This document shows positions 1 to 7,213 of a stretch of 11,685 nt of DNA, one piece after another. Position numbers and translations under genes: made by a program. Location: NCBI GenBank assembly GCA_028711905.1, contig JAQTRI010000074.1, positions 1-11,685 on the forward strand. The letters are read 5' to 3'. Source of the stretch: Candidatus Wallbacteria bacterium. GTDB taxonomy: Bacteria > Muiribacteriota > JAQTZZ01. How positions within the stretch are numbered: position 1 is the stretch's first letter; each line of letters opens with the position of its first letter. The notes beneath the pieces were generated by a model. That model was not told the origin of the DNA. It made no database searches and worked only from the letters and a program-made list of their open reading frames with translations.

Positions 1-1485
1 CCAGTTGCAGTTTACAGCCGCTGGGATATCAAAAAAATACGCTCCATCAGCTGCTCAGCTTGTATTACCGGTGGTGACAGGCATTTCCTTCCCAACCTCA
101 CTGTCTGGGGCTGGCTGGGAAAGCCCCCTTCCCCCCCCCCGGATCCGGAAATTGCAAAGGATTCCCTTTGCCCCCACACAGTGTCGCTGGGGAGCATGAA
201 AAAAAAGATCGAAGGTTCAGCCGAGTTCTATTCCAGAAAAACCGTTATGATTCCTTCCCCCTATGCCGGACAGATCGAATCACTCGCCACAGACGGGGAT
301 AGCGTTTCTACCGGGGAGATCATAGCTGTGCTGACAGCCAGTGATCTGGATAAAAATCTCAAAAACCGGGAAAGCTTAGTGCGCCAGAAATCAGCAGAGA
401 TATCTCTGATCCCTGCTGAGAGGGAAAAGCTGCTTTTAGAACTGAAAATCAGGATCGCTGACCTTGAAAAAAAACTGCGGATCGCTGATTCAGAGCATTT
501 TCTGGCTATCACTCCAGATGATTATGAAATCGAAAAAGCCGAGTCCGGGCTTACCAAACTCAATCGCACCCGCAACATTCTGCTCAAAAAGCATCAATCG
601 GACAAGGAACTGCTTTCTGGTGGATATATCTCTTATTTCGAATACCTGCAAAATCTCGATAATCTGCAGCAAAACAGCATTGAAATCTCCATCATGTCAT
701 ACGATCTGGAACGCGCCAGGCAGGGAGACGGCGCTCTGGAACGGCTCGGAAAAGAAAAAGAACTGGTTCTGGCTAAAGCCAGGCTGGATGAAGCCCTTGT
801 GCAGGAACAGCATCAGTCGCGCATACTCGACTTGAAAGAAAAAGACCTCACCCTTCAGCTGAAAAATGCCGAATCCAAGCTCGACTCCACCCGCAGGTGC
901 ATCGAATCCATGACCTGTAGATCACCTGCTTCCGGGTATGTTTTGCGCCTGGAACAGTGGACCAATTCCGGTCTGGAAAAGTTCAAGGAGGGGGACCAGA
1001 TCCGTCGCTATTCCTCCTTTCTCGCCATCACCGACATAAGCCAGGTTTCTCTGAAAGGCTATCTGAGGGAAAAATTTCTCTCTCAGGTCAGCATTGGGCA
1101 GAAAGTGCGTTTTTTCTTCTCCAATTCACCGCATCAGATGTACAACGGTGTGATCAGTGAAATCATCCCCTTCATCATGGACGAAAGCCCGATGGGGGAT
1201 TCAAGTTCAAGGTATTTCCAGGTCAACATCAATCCCCTTGAACAATCACCGCGCTTTCAACCTGAATCTCAGGTCAATTTCGAAATCATTCAGGCTGAAT
1301 ACGACAAAAGTCTGATCATCCCGTTGAGCGGACTTTTTCATGACACTTCAGGTTTTTTCATCATCACAGCCAATGGCGAAAAAAAGAAAGTCGAAGTCAT
1401 GGACAGCAATCAGGAAACTGCTGTAATCTCCAGTGGTCTCTCAGAAGGAGACCGGATTATGATCAATGAGAGCAGGGAAAAATGA
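1..1485 (+). CDS. Periplasmic adaptor (membrane fusion) protein, HlyD/MacA-like, 5' end outside window
   Basis: This is the adaptor subunit of a tripartite efflux or export system, linking an inner-membrane permease to an outer-membrane channel. Counting from GTG181 (434 aa) it shows a lipoyl/barrel-sandwich half-motif (IPSPYAGQIESLATDGDSV, about 25-43), a long charged helical hairpin (about 55-240), the returning half-motif (CRSPASGYVL), then beta-barrel and membrane-proximal domains ending near EGDRIMINESREK. The frame is open to base 1. Residues just before GTG181 (CPHTVSLGSM, then KKKIEG) align with the start of the mature second adaptor in this window (IPHLDTFQVRLKIEG), so translation must begin upstream of 181. 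GTG181 and ATG196 also lack a well-spaced ribosome binding site. No convincing membrane anchor is visible in bases 1-130 in this frame. The stop overlaps the permease start (ATGA). Family is secure; the substrate and the true N-terminus are unknown. Confidence 0.85.
   Translation, partial: PVAVYSRWDIKKIRSISCSACITGGDRHFLPNLTVWGWLGKPPSPPPDPEIAKDSLCPHTVSLGSMKKKIEGSAEFYSRKTVMIPSPYAGQIESLATDGDSVSTGEIIAVLTASDLDKNLKNRESLVRQKSAEISLIPAEREKLLLELKIRIADLEKKLRIADSEHFLAITPDDYEIEKAESGLTKLNRTRNILLKKHQSDKELLSGGYISYFEYLQNLDNLQQNSIEISIMSYDLERARQGDGALERLGKEKELVLAKARLDEALVQEQHQSRILDLKEKDLTLQLKNAESKLDSTRRCIESMTCRSPASGYVLRLEQWTNSGLEKFKEGDQIRRYSSFLAITDISQVSLKGYLREKFLSQVSIGQKVRFFFSNSPHQMYNGVISEIIPFIMDESPMGDSSSRYFQVNINPLEQSPRFQPESQVNFEIIQAEYDKSLIIPLSGLFHDTSGFFIITANGEKKKVEVMDSNQETAVISSGLSEGDRIMINESREK
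131..140. repeat. C10 homopolymer inside the adaptor reading frame
   Basis: A run of ten C, preceded by CCCCCTT, lies in the proline-rich segment just before the conserved part of the adaptor. A second frame is open from the left edge (base 2) to 199 and reads a more hydrophobic stretch (AAQLVLPVVTGISF) before the tract. A one-step slip in the C run would join that frame to the adaptor frame. This may be an assembly error, a slippage site, or only a proline run. Confidence 0.5.
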
Positions 1486-2741
1486 TTTTAGAACGACTGC
1501 AGGAAGCCCTGCGCAACATTCTTTCTTATAAAACAAGGGCTTTTCTGACCATGCTGGGAATTATTTTCGGTCTGGTGGCATTCGTTTCCATGATGGCAAT
1601 CGGAGCCGGGGCTAAGGAGGAAATCCTCAAGCAGATTTCCTCTTTGGGACTGAAAAACATCATCATTCAGGCAAAGCTGGAGATCGGCGAGGAAGACAAG
1701 TTGAAAGCCCGCGGCGTGGCTTCTCCGGGCCTGTGCGAGGAAGACATCGCTTACCTGAAAACAGTACTGCCGTTTATCGAAAACTATTCCTGTTATGCTG
1801 AGATCAAGGACAAATCCTTGTTTATCGAGGGGATGAAGGTCACTGATGAATTTAAGTTTAAAGCAGTTGACGGCAACTATTTCAAACTGCTGGATTTCAA
1901 TTTCATCGAGGGTGTCTCACCTGCCGGCGAATGGACCGCCCGCAGCCGCGGCATTATCCTGCCGGAAAAGATCAAACGCAGGGGATTCGGTAACGCCCAG
2001 GCCCTTTATCAGCCAGTCTGGATCGAAAAAGAGCTGTTCCAGCTCATCGGAGTTTTCGCTCCTTCTGGCGTGAAAAAAACGCGCCTCGAGGAAGAGGATA
2101 AAACCGATCTGTTCGAGGCTGACAGCGATGTTTATCTGCCATTAGACCTTTTTGCCCACCTGTTCCCCGAATGGTCTCAGAATCCTCCTCACCACCAGCT
2201 CAGCGGCGCGCTTATCCGCCTCAACTCTGTCGATAACATGGCCTCCCGCAAGCAACTGATCAGCCGGATTCTGCAAAGAAGACACGGCGGAATCACTGAT
2301 GTTGAAGTTATTGCCCCGCTGGAGCTTCTGAAAAAGTCGCAGAAAACACAGGAAATATTCAATCTGGTCATGCTGCTGATCGCATCGCTCTCGCTTCTGA
2401 TCGGGGGAATCGGCATCATGAACATCATGCTGGCCAATGTGATGGAGCGTACACGCGAAATCGGCATTCACCGGGCAGTCGGAGCCACCAGAAACGATAT
2501 TGTGCTCAATTTTCTCTTTGAGTCTCTGCTGCTCTCATCTTCCGGCGGGTTGATCGGAATCCTGCTGGGAATAGTTTCCAGCCTGTTGATCATGAAATAT
2601 ACGGGCTGGCATGTCATTATCAGCCTGCCGGGGGTCACAGGCGGATTACTGGTTTCTGTCTTTGTCGGGGTATTCTTTGGAATCTATCCCGCTTACAAGG
2701 CGTCCAGGGTCGAACCGATTCAGGCGCTCAGATATGAGTAA
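1482..2741 (+). CDS. MacB-like ABC transporter permease (FtsX family), no ATPase domain
   Basis: This is an inner-membrane subunit of a MacB/LolC-type mechanotransmission ABC transporter, 419 aa. The order is an N-terminal amphipathic start and TM1 (about 20-43), a large periplasmic domain (about 44-285), TM2 (about 292-318), the conserved cytoplasmic motif MERTREIGIHRAVGA (321-335), TM3 (about 342-371), TM4 (about 383-405), and the typical ending RVEPIQALRYE. MacB of E. coli is near 650 aa because it carries its ATPase; here no Walker A or signature motif is present, so a separate ATPase is needed and is not in the window. The start overlaps the adaptor stop by four bases, indicating translational coupling. 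It should form a complex with the adaptors and the outer-membrane factor in this operon. The family call is firm; the substrate cannot be read from the sequence. Confidence 0.93.
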   Translation: MILERLQEALRNILSYKTRAFLTMLGIIFGLVAFVSMMAIGAGAKEEILKQISSLGLKNIIIQAKLEIGEEDKLKARGVASPGLCEEDIAYLKTVLPFIENYSCYAEIKDKSLFIEGMKVTDEFKFKAVDGNYFKLLDFNFIEGVSPAGEWTARSRGIILPEKIKRRGFGNAQALYQPVWIEKELFQLIGVFAPSGVKKTRLEEEDKTDLFEADSDVYLPLDLFAHLFPEWSQNPPHHQLSGALIRLNSVDNMASRKQLISRILQRRHGGITDVEVIAPLELLKKSQKTQEIFNLVMLLIASLSLLIGGIGIMNIMLANVMERTREIGIHRAVGATRNDIVLNFLFESLLLSSSGGLIGILLGIVSSLLIMKYTGWHVIISLPGVTGGLLVSVFVGVFFGIYPAYKASRVEPIQALRYE

Positions 2742-2759
2742 TTTATTTATGGAGGAAAA

Positions 2760-4034
2760 ATGAAAATTCAATTATTTGCCTTGCTGCTGCTTCTGGCCGC
2801 AAACTCAATCGCAAGCGCTCTTCCGCCGGCCCTGCAGCAGATTGTCGACCAGGCTCTGGAAAACAGCCCGGAATTTGCCGTTGAAAAACTGCAGCATGAG
2901 CTATCCATGCTGCAATTATCGATCAACCGGCGTGAACTCCTTCCCGGATTATCCCTGTCCGCCCGCACCGGAACCAATCGTTCCAGCGAGTACATTCAAT
3001 ATTCTTATTCACAGTCCCTTTCAGACAGTCTGTCTCTTCAAGGCAGTTTTCAGGATTATTTTACCGGCACAGACAGTCAGGGAACACTTAAACTTACCAG
3101 TGACCTGAATACGCTTTTTTCCGATCAGCTGAGAAAAACCTATGACCTGGAACGGGAAAAAAGAATCCTGTCTTATAAAAAAACCACTGAAAGTTTCAAG
3201 CTGGAAGTGATCCGCTCAACTTACGAGCTGGTGCGTCAACAGAATATACTCACTGTGCGGAAGGAATCTCTCGAACACTGGAAAAATACCTTTGAATACT
3301 ACCAGGCCCGCTTCAAAATCGGAGCTATCAGCAAAATCACCATGCTTAACGCGGAAATCAATTTTCTGGAACAGGAAAACCTCTTTAATCAGCAAACAAA
3401 AAGCCTGTCCAACACGATTGAATCTTACAAGATTCTTATCGGTTTCCCCCTTGAATCAACACTTGAGATCAACAGTGAGATCTCTGGGGAGCATTTCGAC
3501 TGGACCGATATTCCGCTTCAGAAATCCTTTGATGTTCAGATTCGCGAGCACGAACTGGAGTTGATCAGGATCGAGAACAGAAAGAAACATCTTCACAGAT
3601 ACGGCGATTTCACCTTCACTTCTGAATACAATCGCTCATCAGGAGAGGGCGCATACTCGGGAACGCTCGGTTATACTGTCGATCTCGGCAGGAATCATCC
3701 GGGCCTGTCTGATCAGGCAACTGATCTGCAACTCTCGATCGCCCGCCGCTCTCTGGAACGGGCCGGACTTGAGAGCCATCGCCAGCGTCTGGCTTATATC
3801 GCAGAATATGATTATCTGAAGCGCAACCTCGATCTCTCGGAAAAGAAGCTGAAAAGCGCTACAGAAAGCTATGAATATGCTCAACTGGCCATACAGAAAG
3901 GCATGATATCGTCACTTGATCTGCAGGACGCCCAGCAGAAACTGACCAACGCGCAGCAGGACCGATTGAACGCCAATATCAATTTCCTGCTGCTGAAGTA
4001 TGAGATGATCTATGCTTTCGGAGGAGAGATTTGA
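2760..4034 (+). CDS. TolC-family outer-membrane efflux protein
   Basis: This is the outer-membrane channel of a tripartite system, 424 aa. It has a Sec signal peptide (MKIQLFALLLLLAANSIASA, cleavage near residue 20), followed by two OEP-type halves. The first half opens with LQQIVDQALENSPEFAVEK and a helix ending ELLPGLSLSA. The middle shows the classical pattern YYQARFKIGAISKITMLNAE, then a long helix ending in YKILIGFPLE. The second half contains a beta-hairpin region (about 280-305) and a closing helix pair with GMISSLDLQDAQQKLTNAQQ. A GGAGG at 2751-2755 sits four bases before ATG2760, 18 bases after the permease stop begins to be left behind, so it belongs to the same transcript. Its stop overlaps the next gene's start (TTGA). 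Length is at the short end of the family. Family confident, substrate unknown. Confidence 0.92.
   Translation: MKIQLFALLLLLAANSIASALPPALQQIVDQALENSPEFAVEKLQHELSMLQLSINRRELLPGLSLSARTGTNRSSEYIQYSYSQSLSDSLSLQGSFQDYFTGTDSQGTLKLTSDLNTLFSDQLRKTYDLEREKRILSYKKTTESFKLEVIRSTYELVRQQNILTVRKESLEHWKNTFEYYQARFKIGAISKITMLNAEINFLEQENLFNQQTKSLSNTIESYKILIGFPLESTLEINSEISGEHFDWTDIPLQKSFDVQIREHELELIRIENRKKHLHRYGDFTFTSEYNRSSGEGAYSGTLGYTVDLGRNHPGLSDQATDLQLSIARRSLERAGLESHRQRLAYIAEYDYLKRNLDLSEKKLKSATESYEYAQLAIQKGMISSLDLQDAQQKLTNAQQDRLNANINFLLLKYEMIYAFGGEI
4020..4024 (+). promoter_or_regulatory. Ribosome binding site deciding a TTG start
   Basis: GGAGG (within GGAGGAGAG) ends six bases before TTG4031. That TTG overlaps the TGA stop of the outer-membrane factor, and the next codons give a signal peptide, so TTG4031 is the likely start with coupled translation. 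Confidence 0.75.
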
Positions 4035-5407
4035 GACCAGGCAATCTCTGTTTTGCCTTCATAGCAGCTCTCTTTGCGCTTCACGCGCCTGCAGTTCGCT
4101 GCGAAATCATTGAAATCCCGCACCTGGATACTTTTCAGGTCAGACTCAAGATCGAGGGAGAGATCATCTGCAGCAGGGAGGTCAGCGTTTCTGTTCCAGA
4201 CCGGATCTGGGACGGTAAAATCGAAACCATTCTTGAAGAAGGCACCTGGGTCAAAACCGGGGAAATCATTGTCCGAATCAGTGCGGAAAGCATGAAAAAC
4301 AATGCTTTTGACCAGAGCGTTGAAATCCAGACCACCACGCTCGACCAGGGGAAAAAGGCCCTGGATCAGCAGATTGATTCGGCCATGAAGGATTTCGACC
4401 TTGCTGAGGCCAGACACACTCTGTCTATTGAGGAACTCAGTCTGGCAGGCGTAAAAGCCGGAACCGACCCGCGACTGATCCGCAAAAAAGAACTGGAAAG
4501 ATCGGTTCTTTCTAAACAGATCGCTTTTCAGGAATCTGTTCTGGCAGGGGAGCGGCTCATGCTGGGTCGAGGATTCATTTCTCAGCTTCAGCTCGATGAA
4601 CAGGCCGTGGTTCAGGAAAACCAGCGTCTGGACCTGAAACTCTCATCCACAGAAATACTTCTGATGAAAAAGCGTCCCGGCAAGTTGGAATTGTTCAAAG
4701 CGCAGAGTTCATTCGAAGGCTTTTCCGGTCGTGTTTTGCAACTGGAGCAGGACATCGAATTCATGAAAAAAAGCCTGGAACTGACTGTAAAATCCGGGGA
4801 GATGGAAATCGAGCGGATGAAAAATGAGCTTTCCACCATCACTGATACCATTAACAAATGCACGATCTGCTCTCCCTCTTCGGGAATCTTTGTGCATCCT
4901 CAGGAAAACTGGTGGGGGGACGGAGAAATCACAACAGGATCCGCGGTCTGGGCGCGCATGGGACTTGGACGGGTAGTCAACCCTGATGATTTGATCGTCA
5001 AATGCCGTGTGCCTGAAATGGACATTGAAAAGGTGCGTCTGGGTCAAGCTGCAGTGATCAAAACTCCCGCTGAAGATATCACAGGCGAAGTCGTACATGT
5101 CGGAAAAATGGCTGTCCCCCTGTATCCCGGCGTCAAGGTTTATGAGATCAAGGTGGCGCCTTCAAAGCCTGTCCCCATGATACCAGGCCAGCAGACATCC
5201 GTAGAGCTTCTGGTGGCTGATCTGTCGGATCTTTTCAGGATCCCGGTTGATTTCATCACGCTTGATTCAGACCGGGAGATTCTCCCGCTGGATAATGGAA
5301 AAACCCATGATATCGATCAATCCAGAGTGCTTTTGAGAGACTTCAATTTTGTGTATCTCAGCTCCAGTGGCATATCTGGAAATCTGAAAGTTTCTATTGG
5401 TGAGTGA
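4031..5407 (+). CDS. Second periplasmic adaptor protein, HlyD-like, Sec-exported
   Basis: This 458-aa protein is a second adaptor in the same operon. It begins at TTG (overlapping the previous stop, with a good ribosome binding site) and has a signal peptide RPGNLCFAFIAALFALHAPA. The cysteine at VRC|E has Arg at -1, so it is not a lipobox, and the mature protein is probably soluble in the periplasm. A barrel-sandwich half-motif (about 45-85), a long coiled-coil hairpin (about 95-275), a returning half-motif (CTICSPSSGIFVHPQ), a beta-barrel (DLIVKCRVPEMDIEKVRLGQ) and a membrane-proximal domain follow. The region IPHLDTFQVRLKIEG...TGEIIV aligns with the first adaptor, but overall they have diverged strongly. 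It has an insert NWWGDGEITTGSAVWARMG after the second half-motif. Having two adaptors flank one outer-membrane factor is unusual; they may form a mixed ring or serve alternative partners. Family confident, role inferred. Confidence 0.85.
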   Translation: MRPGNLCFAFIAALFALHAPAVRCEIIEIPHLDTFQVRLKIEGEIICSREVSVSVPDRIWDGKIETILEEGTWVKTGEIIVRISAESMKNNAFDQSVEIQTTTLDQGKKALDQQIDSAMKDFDLAEARHTLSIEELSLAGVKAGTDPRLIRKKELERSVLSKQIAFQESVLAGERLMLGRGFISQLQLDEQAVVQENQRLDLKLSSTEILLMKKRPGKLELFKAQSSFEGFSGRVLQLEQDIEFMKKSLELTVKSGEMEIERMKNELSTITDTINKCTICSPSSGIFVHPQENWWGDGEITTGSAVWARMGLGRVVNPDDLIVKCRVPEMDIEKVRLGQAAVIKTPAEDITGEVVHVGKMAVPLYPGVKVYEIKVAPSKPVPMIPGQQTSVELLVADLSDLFRIPVDFITLDSDREILPLDNGKTHDIDQSRVLLRDFNFVYLSSSGISGNLKVSIGE

Positions 5408-5432
5408 CCATCGGGAATTTTTTTGATATAAT
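5404..5432 (+). promoter_or_regulatory. Extended -10 promoter of the Cys-rich gene
   Basis: TATAAT lies at 5427-5432 and is preceded by TGA, giving the extended -10 form TGnTATAAT. GTGACC at 5404-5409, 17 bases upstream, matches the -35 consensus TTGACA at four of six positions and overlaps the stop of the adaptor gene. The block 5413-5432 is 18/20 identical to the block upstream of the lipoprotein gene (9124-9143). It suggests that the Cys-rich gene is transcribed separately from the export operon, at least in part. Confidence 0.7.
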
Positions 5433-5460
5433 CATGATACTTTTTTTTAATGGAGGGTTA

Positions 5461-6309
5461 ATGAGTTTGAAAATTTGCATCCGAACTGTACTGTTCTGTT
5501 TCCTGGTGTCCTTGGTTACACCTGTTGCCGCTGAGAACTGCGGCAATAACCGCCATGCCGGTGATAAAAAATCCTGTATGGCGCACACCTGCATTTACTG
5601 TATGCTGAATGTCAAAGACTGCAAGTGCGGCGCTTCAGGCCAGGATTGCACATGGGATTGTTCTTGCGAGTCCTGCAAGGGTGACTGCTCAAGCAAAGAT
5701 TGCAAGGGAGACAGCACTTGCGCCCAGAAACAAGTTCAGGCAACCCCAGTCAATCTTGAGGGCCCCTGCGGGGATTGCATGGGTGAGAACGGTGAATGCA
5801 AAAGCCCTGCCCCCTGCGCCAAATGCCGGGAAAAAATCCAGGCCACCAAGGTCAAGAAGTCCTGTAAAGAAGACTGCCAGTGCCCCAAATGCCGACGCAA
5901 GGCCCAGGCCGGGAAAAAGGCTCCGCCCAGGATCACTGCAGCTGAACCGGCTGATTTTTCCAACTGCACTGAAGGCTGCCATAAATTCTGCACCTTCAGG
6001 ATTGTTCCGTTGAATTCCATGATGCACCTGATGCTGTTGAAGACTTTTGACCGCAACCATGACGGCTCACTCGGCAAAGCAGAAGCTGCATCAGAGTCTG
6101 ATTTCCTTGATTTGATGGTGGCACAGGCTGATACTGACGGTAATGGCGAATACTCCATCACAGAAAAATTCAATCTGATGAATCAGATACGCCTGAAAGT
6201 CGGGTTAACCACACTTCCGGGAACCAGGACCCACAAGGGAATACGCAGGGCTAAAGCCCGCCGGATTCGCCTCCCGCACCAGGGCTGCACCGGTGGTGCC
6301 TGCCACTAA
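5461..6309 (+). CDS. Secreted Cys-rich protein with two EF-hand calcium loops
   Basis: I chose ATG5461 because GGAGG at 5453-5457 is well placed and a signal peptide follows (MSLKICIRTVLFCFLVSLVTPVAA); the in-frame GTG5404 would run through the promoter. The product is 282 aa, about 258 after cleavage, with 27 cysteines. Most lie in residues 25-145 as CxxC, CxC and CxxxC clusters (CIYC, CSCESC, CGDC, CAKC, CQCPKC). A second part has CTEGCHKFC and then two EF-hand loops: D197-N199-D201-S203-E208 (DRNHDGSLGKAE) and D224-D226-N228-E230-E235 (DTDGNGEYSITE). It ends in a basic stretch and HQGCTGGACH. The EF loops fit calcium binding. The cysteines could bind metal or form disulfides. I do not recognise a named family for the Cys-rich part. 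It follows the export operon, has its own promoter and ends in a strong terminator. A metal-handling or structural envelope role is inference. Confidence 0.88.
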   Translation: MSLKICIRTVLFCFLVSLVTPVAAENCGNNRHAGDKKSCMAHTCIYCMLNVKDCKCGASGQDCTWDCSCESCKGDCSSKDCKGDSTCAQKQVQATPVNLEGPCGDCMGENGECKSPAPCAKCREKIQATKVKKSCKEDCQCPKCRRKAQAGKKAPPRITAAEPADFSNCTEGCHKFCTFRIVPLNSMMHLMLLKTFDRNHDGSLGKAEAASESDFLDLMVAQADTDGNGEYSITEKFNLMNQIRLKVGLTTLPGTRTHKGIRRAKARRIRLPHQGCTGGACH

Positions 6310-6340
6310 CCATTGATTGCGTTTCTGGATCGCATATAAA

Positions 6341-6365
6341 AGCCTGCTGAAAAGCAGGCTTTTTT
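6341..6365 (+). terminator. Rho-independent terminator after the Cys-rich gene
   Basis: A perfect 8-bp stem AGCCTGCT / AGCAGGCT with a GAAA tetraloop is followed by TTTTT; flanking A/T bases can lengthen the stem. It lies 31 bases after the stop. Confidence 0.95.
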
Positions 6366-6380
6366 ACTGGGTAGTGAATT

Positions 6381-6392
6381 GGGTCCTGACCC
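6381..6392. repeat. Short palindrome GGGTCCTGACCC
   Basis: GGGTC and GACCC form a 5-bp inverted repeat with a 2-base centre, between the terminator and the convergent membrane-protein gene. I see no transposase or flanking duplication; it may be the scar of a small palindromic element or chance. Confidence 0.3.
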
Positions 6393-6418
6393 TTGCCCCC
6401 ACTGTTCCCAATGTGAAA

Positions 6419-6444
6419 GATAAAGGGGAAAGATAGGAATCCCC
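6419..6444 (-). terminator. Weak candidate terminator of the minus-strand membrane-protein gene
   Basis: On the minus strand GGGGA (6444-6440) and TCCCC (6429-6425) form a 5-bp stem with a 10-base loop, followed by TTTATC. The stem is short and the T tract broken. Confidence 0.35.
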
Positions 6445-6453
6445 GAATCTCCT

Positions 6454-6912
6454 TTACTCTTTGGAGAGCACGGTCATGATGTTCTCAACAATTCGGGTAA
6501 GCCAGGGAAATCGCTCAGGCCAGAGCAGCACAATCGCCGAGATAAACACAATGATTGCTGATATTGAGTAAACCGGATTGGTCAATCTGAAGCCCTTCTC
6601 TGTGCGCTCCAGAAATTCAGCAAAAACACTCCCGATGATGAGAAGGAATCCAAGGGCTGACAGCAGCTTGAAAGTATGCATGCTGTTGTAAATAGGACCG
6701 GTGAAAATGGAAAAAACCAATAGAAACAAGCCCAGGTACCCCCCCGCCATGCCGACAAAGCGGATTGTGCTCAAACCCTGTTTTTTCCAGTAATAGAACG
6801 ACAGCACAAGTATCACAAGAAAAAGGACGGAGCCCCGTACCAGAATCCTGTACATCGGTGCTGGGTCAATACCATGGAACTGATAAGCTGTCCCGTTTTC
6901 CATCTGAATCAT
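6454..6912 (-). CDS. Small integral membrane protein, four predicted helices, unknown function
   Basis: The product is 152 aa from ATG6912 (MIQMENGTAYQFHG...) or 149 aa from ATG6903; neither start has a clear ribosome binding site. ATG6912 lies one base after the stop of the ORF6N remnant (TAG-C-ATG), which would allow coupled translation. The frame stays open up to ATG6996, but that extension runs over the ORF6N reading frame and looks like a shadow. Four hydrophobic segments are visible: VRGSVLFLVILVLSFYYW, FVGMAGGYLGLFLLVFSIF, LLSALGFLLIIGSVFAEFL and YSISAIIVFISAIVLLW. The last is followed by PERFPWLTRIVENIMTVLSKE. Charge distribution (KKQG and ERTEKG in loops) suits an inner-membrane protein. 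I do not recognise a family. It is convergent with the Cys-rich gene and probably not functionally tied to it. Confidence 0.7.
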   Translation of the reverse strand: MIQMENGTAYQFHGIDPAPMYRILVRGSVLFLVILVLSFYYWKKQGLSTIRFVGMAGGYLGLFLLVFSIFTGPIYNSMHTFKLLSALGFLLIIGSVFAEFLERTEKGFRLTNPVYSISAIIVFISAIVLLWPERFPWLTRIVENIMTVLSKE

Positions 6913-6913
6913 G

Positions 6914-7048
6914 CTACACGATACGCTCGGTAATGGGAATAAAGCGTTCCTGATTTCTTTTAACTGCCTGATTGAGCACTTTGGTCGGGACTCCATACAA
7001 TTCGGCCAGGTCCCAGTCCAGCTGTTGAGCCGATAGCCGGATATCCAT
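6914..7048 (-). pseudogene. ORF6N (KilA-N type) domain remnant, truncated
   Basis: A 44-codon minus-strand frame from ATG7048 to TAG6914 reads MDIRLSAQQLDWDLAELY followed by GVPTKVLNQAVKRNQERF. This is the hallmark of the ORF6N DNA-binding domain (typically ...LDRDLAELYGV.TK.LNQAVKRN..RFP.DFMFQL). After RF the similarity stops: IPITERIV and a stop replace the usual DFMFQL. I see no continuation in the other minus-strand frames. No ribosome binding site precedes the ATG, and the upstream side abuts a palindrome. ORF6N proteins are usually over 150 aa and phage- or plasmid-associated, so this is most likely a degraded remnant of a mobile gene. Confidence 0.75.
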
Positions 7049-7061
7049 TCGTCAAGATTGC

Positions 7062-7082
7062 GGGCCGATTTGAAATCGGCCC
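7062..7082. repeat. REP-like perfect palindrome
   Basis: GGGCCGATTT and AAATCGGCCC are perfect 10-base arms around a single G. With flanks it reads, on the minus strand, GTAGGGGC...GCCCG, the format of scattered palindromic repeats seen in many bacterial genomes. Only one copy is in the window, so REP status is by form alone. Confidence 0.55.
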
Positions 7083-7092
7083 CTACACCGAT

Positions 7093-7123
7093 AAAAAAAG
7101 GCTTCCATCGCTGGAAACCCTTT
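7093..7123 (-). terminator. Terminator of the tRNA-Val transcript
   Basis: On the minus strand AAAGGGTTTCCA, loop GCGA, TGGAAGCC is followed by TTTTTTT. The stem pairs TTCCA with TGGAA and outer GG with CC around a small internal loop. It lies downstream of the tRNA and of both 72-bp repeats. Confidence 0.7.
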
Positions 7124-7130
7124 GTTTTCG

Positions 7131-7202
7131 TCCCGCTCAGCCCTGCGGGCTTCGGGGATCAAATTATTGTAACAGCCCTCACAGCAGTTCGGGCTTAACA
7201 AT
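7131..7202. repeat. 72-bp direct repeat, copy 1
   Basis: This is 71/72 identical to copy 2 (7214-7285); the only difference is A7139 versus C7222. On the minus strand each copy can fold into two hairpins. One has ATTGT/ACAAT and AGCCC/GGGCT arms around a 12-base loop; the other has GCCC-GCA-GGGC inside a CCCG/CGGG clamp. Copies are 11 bases apart. No open reading frame or transposon feature is present. Confidence 0.95.
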
Positions 7203-7213
7203 CAATGGTTTTA

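Noticed and set aside
181..195. GTG181 as the start of the first adaptor
   Set aside because: The frame is open to base 1, no ribosome binding site is well placed, and residues before 181 align with the second adaptor.
5404..5460. GTG5404 as the start of the Cys-rich protein
   Set aside because: It would translate the promoter and bury the signal peptide; ATG5461 has GGAGG and a normal signal sequence.
5609..6173. Long alternative-frame ORFs across the Cys-rich gene on both strands
   Set aside because: They are shadows caused by its base composition, with no ribosome binding site or recognisable domain.
6913..6996. N-terminal extension of the membrane protein to 6996
   Set aside because: It is an out-of-frame reading of the ORF6N remnant and shows no signal or domain.
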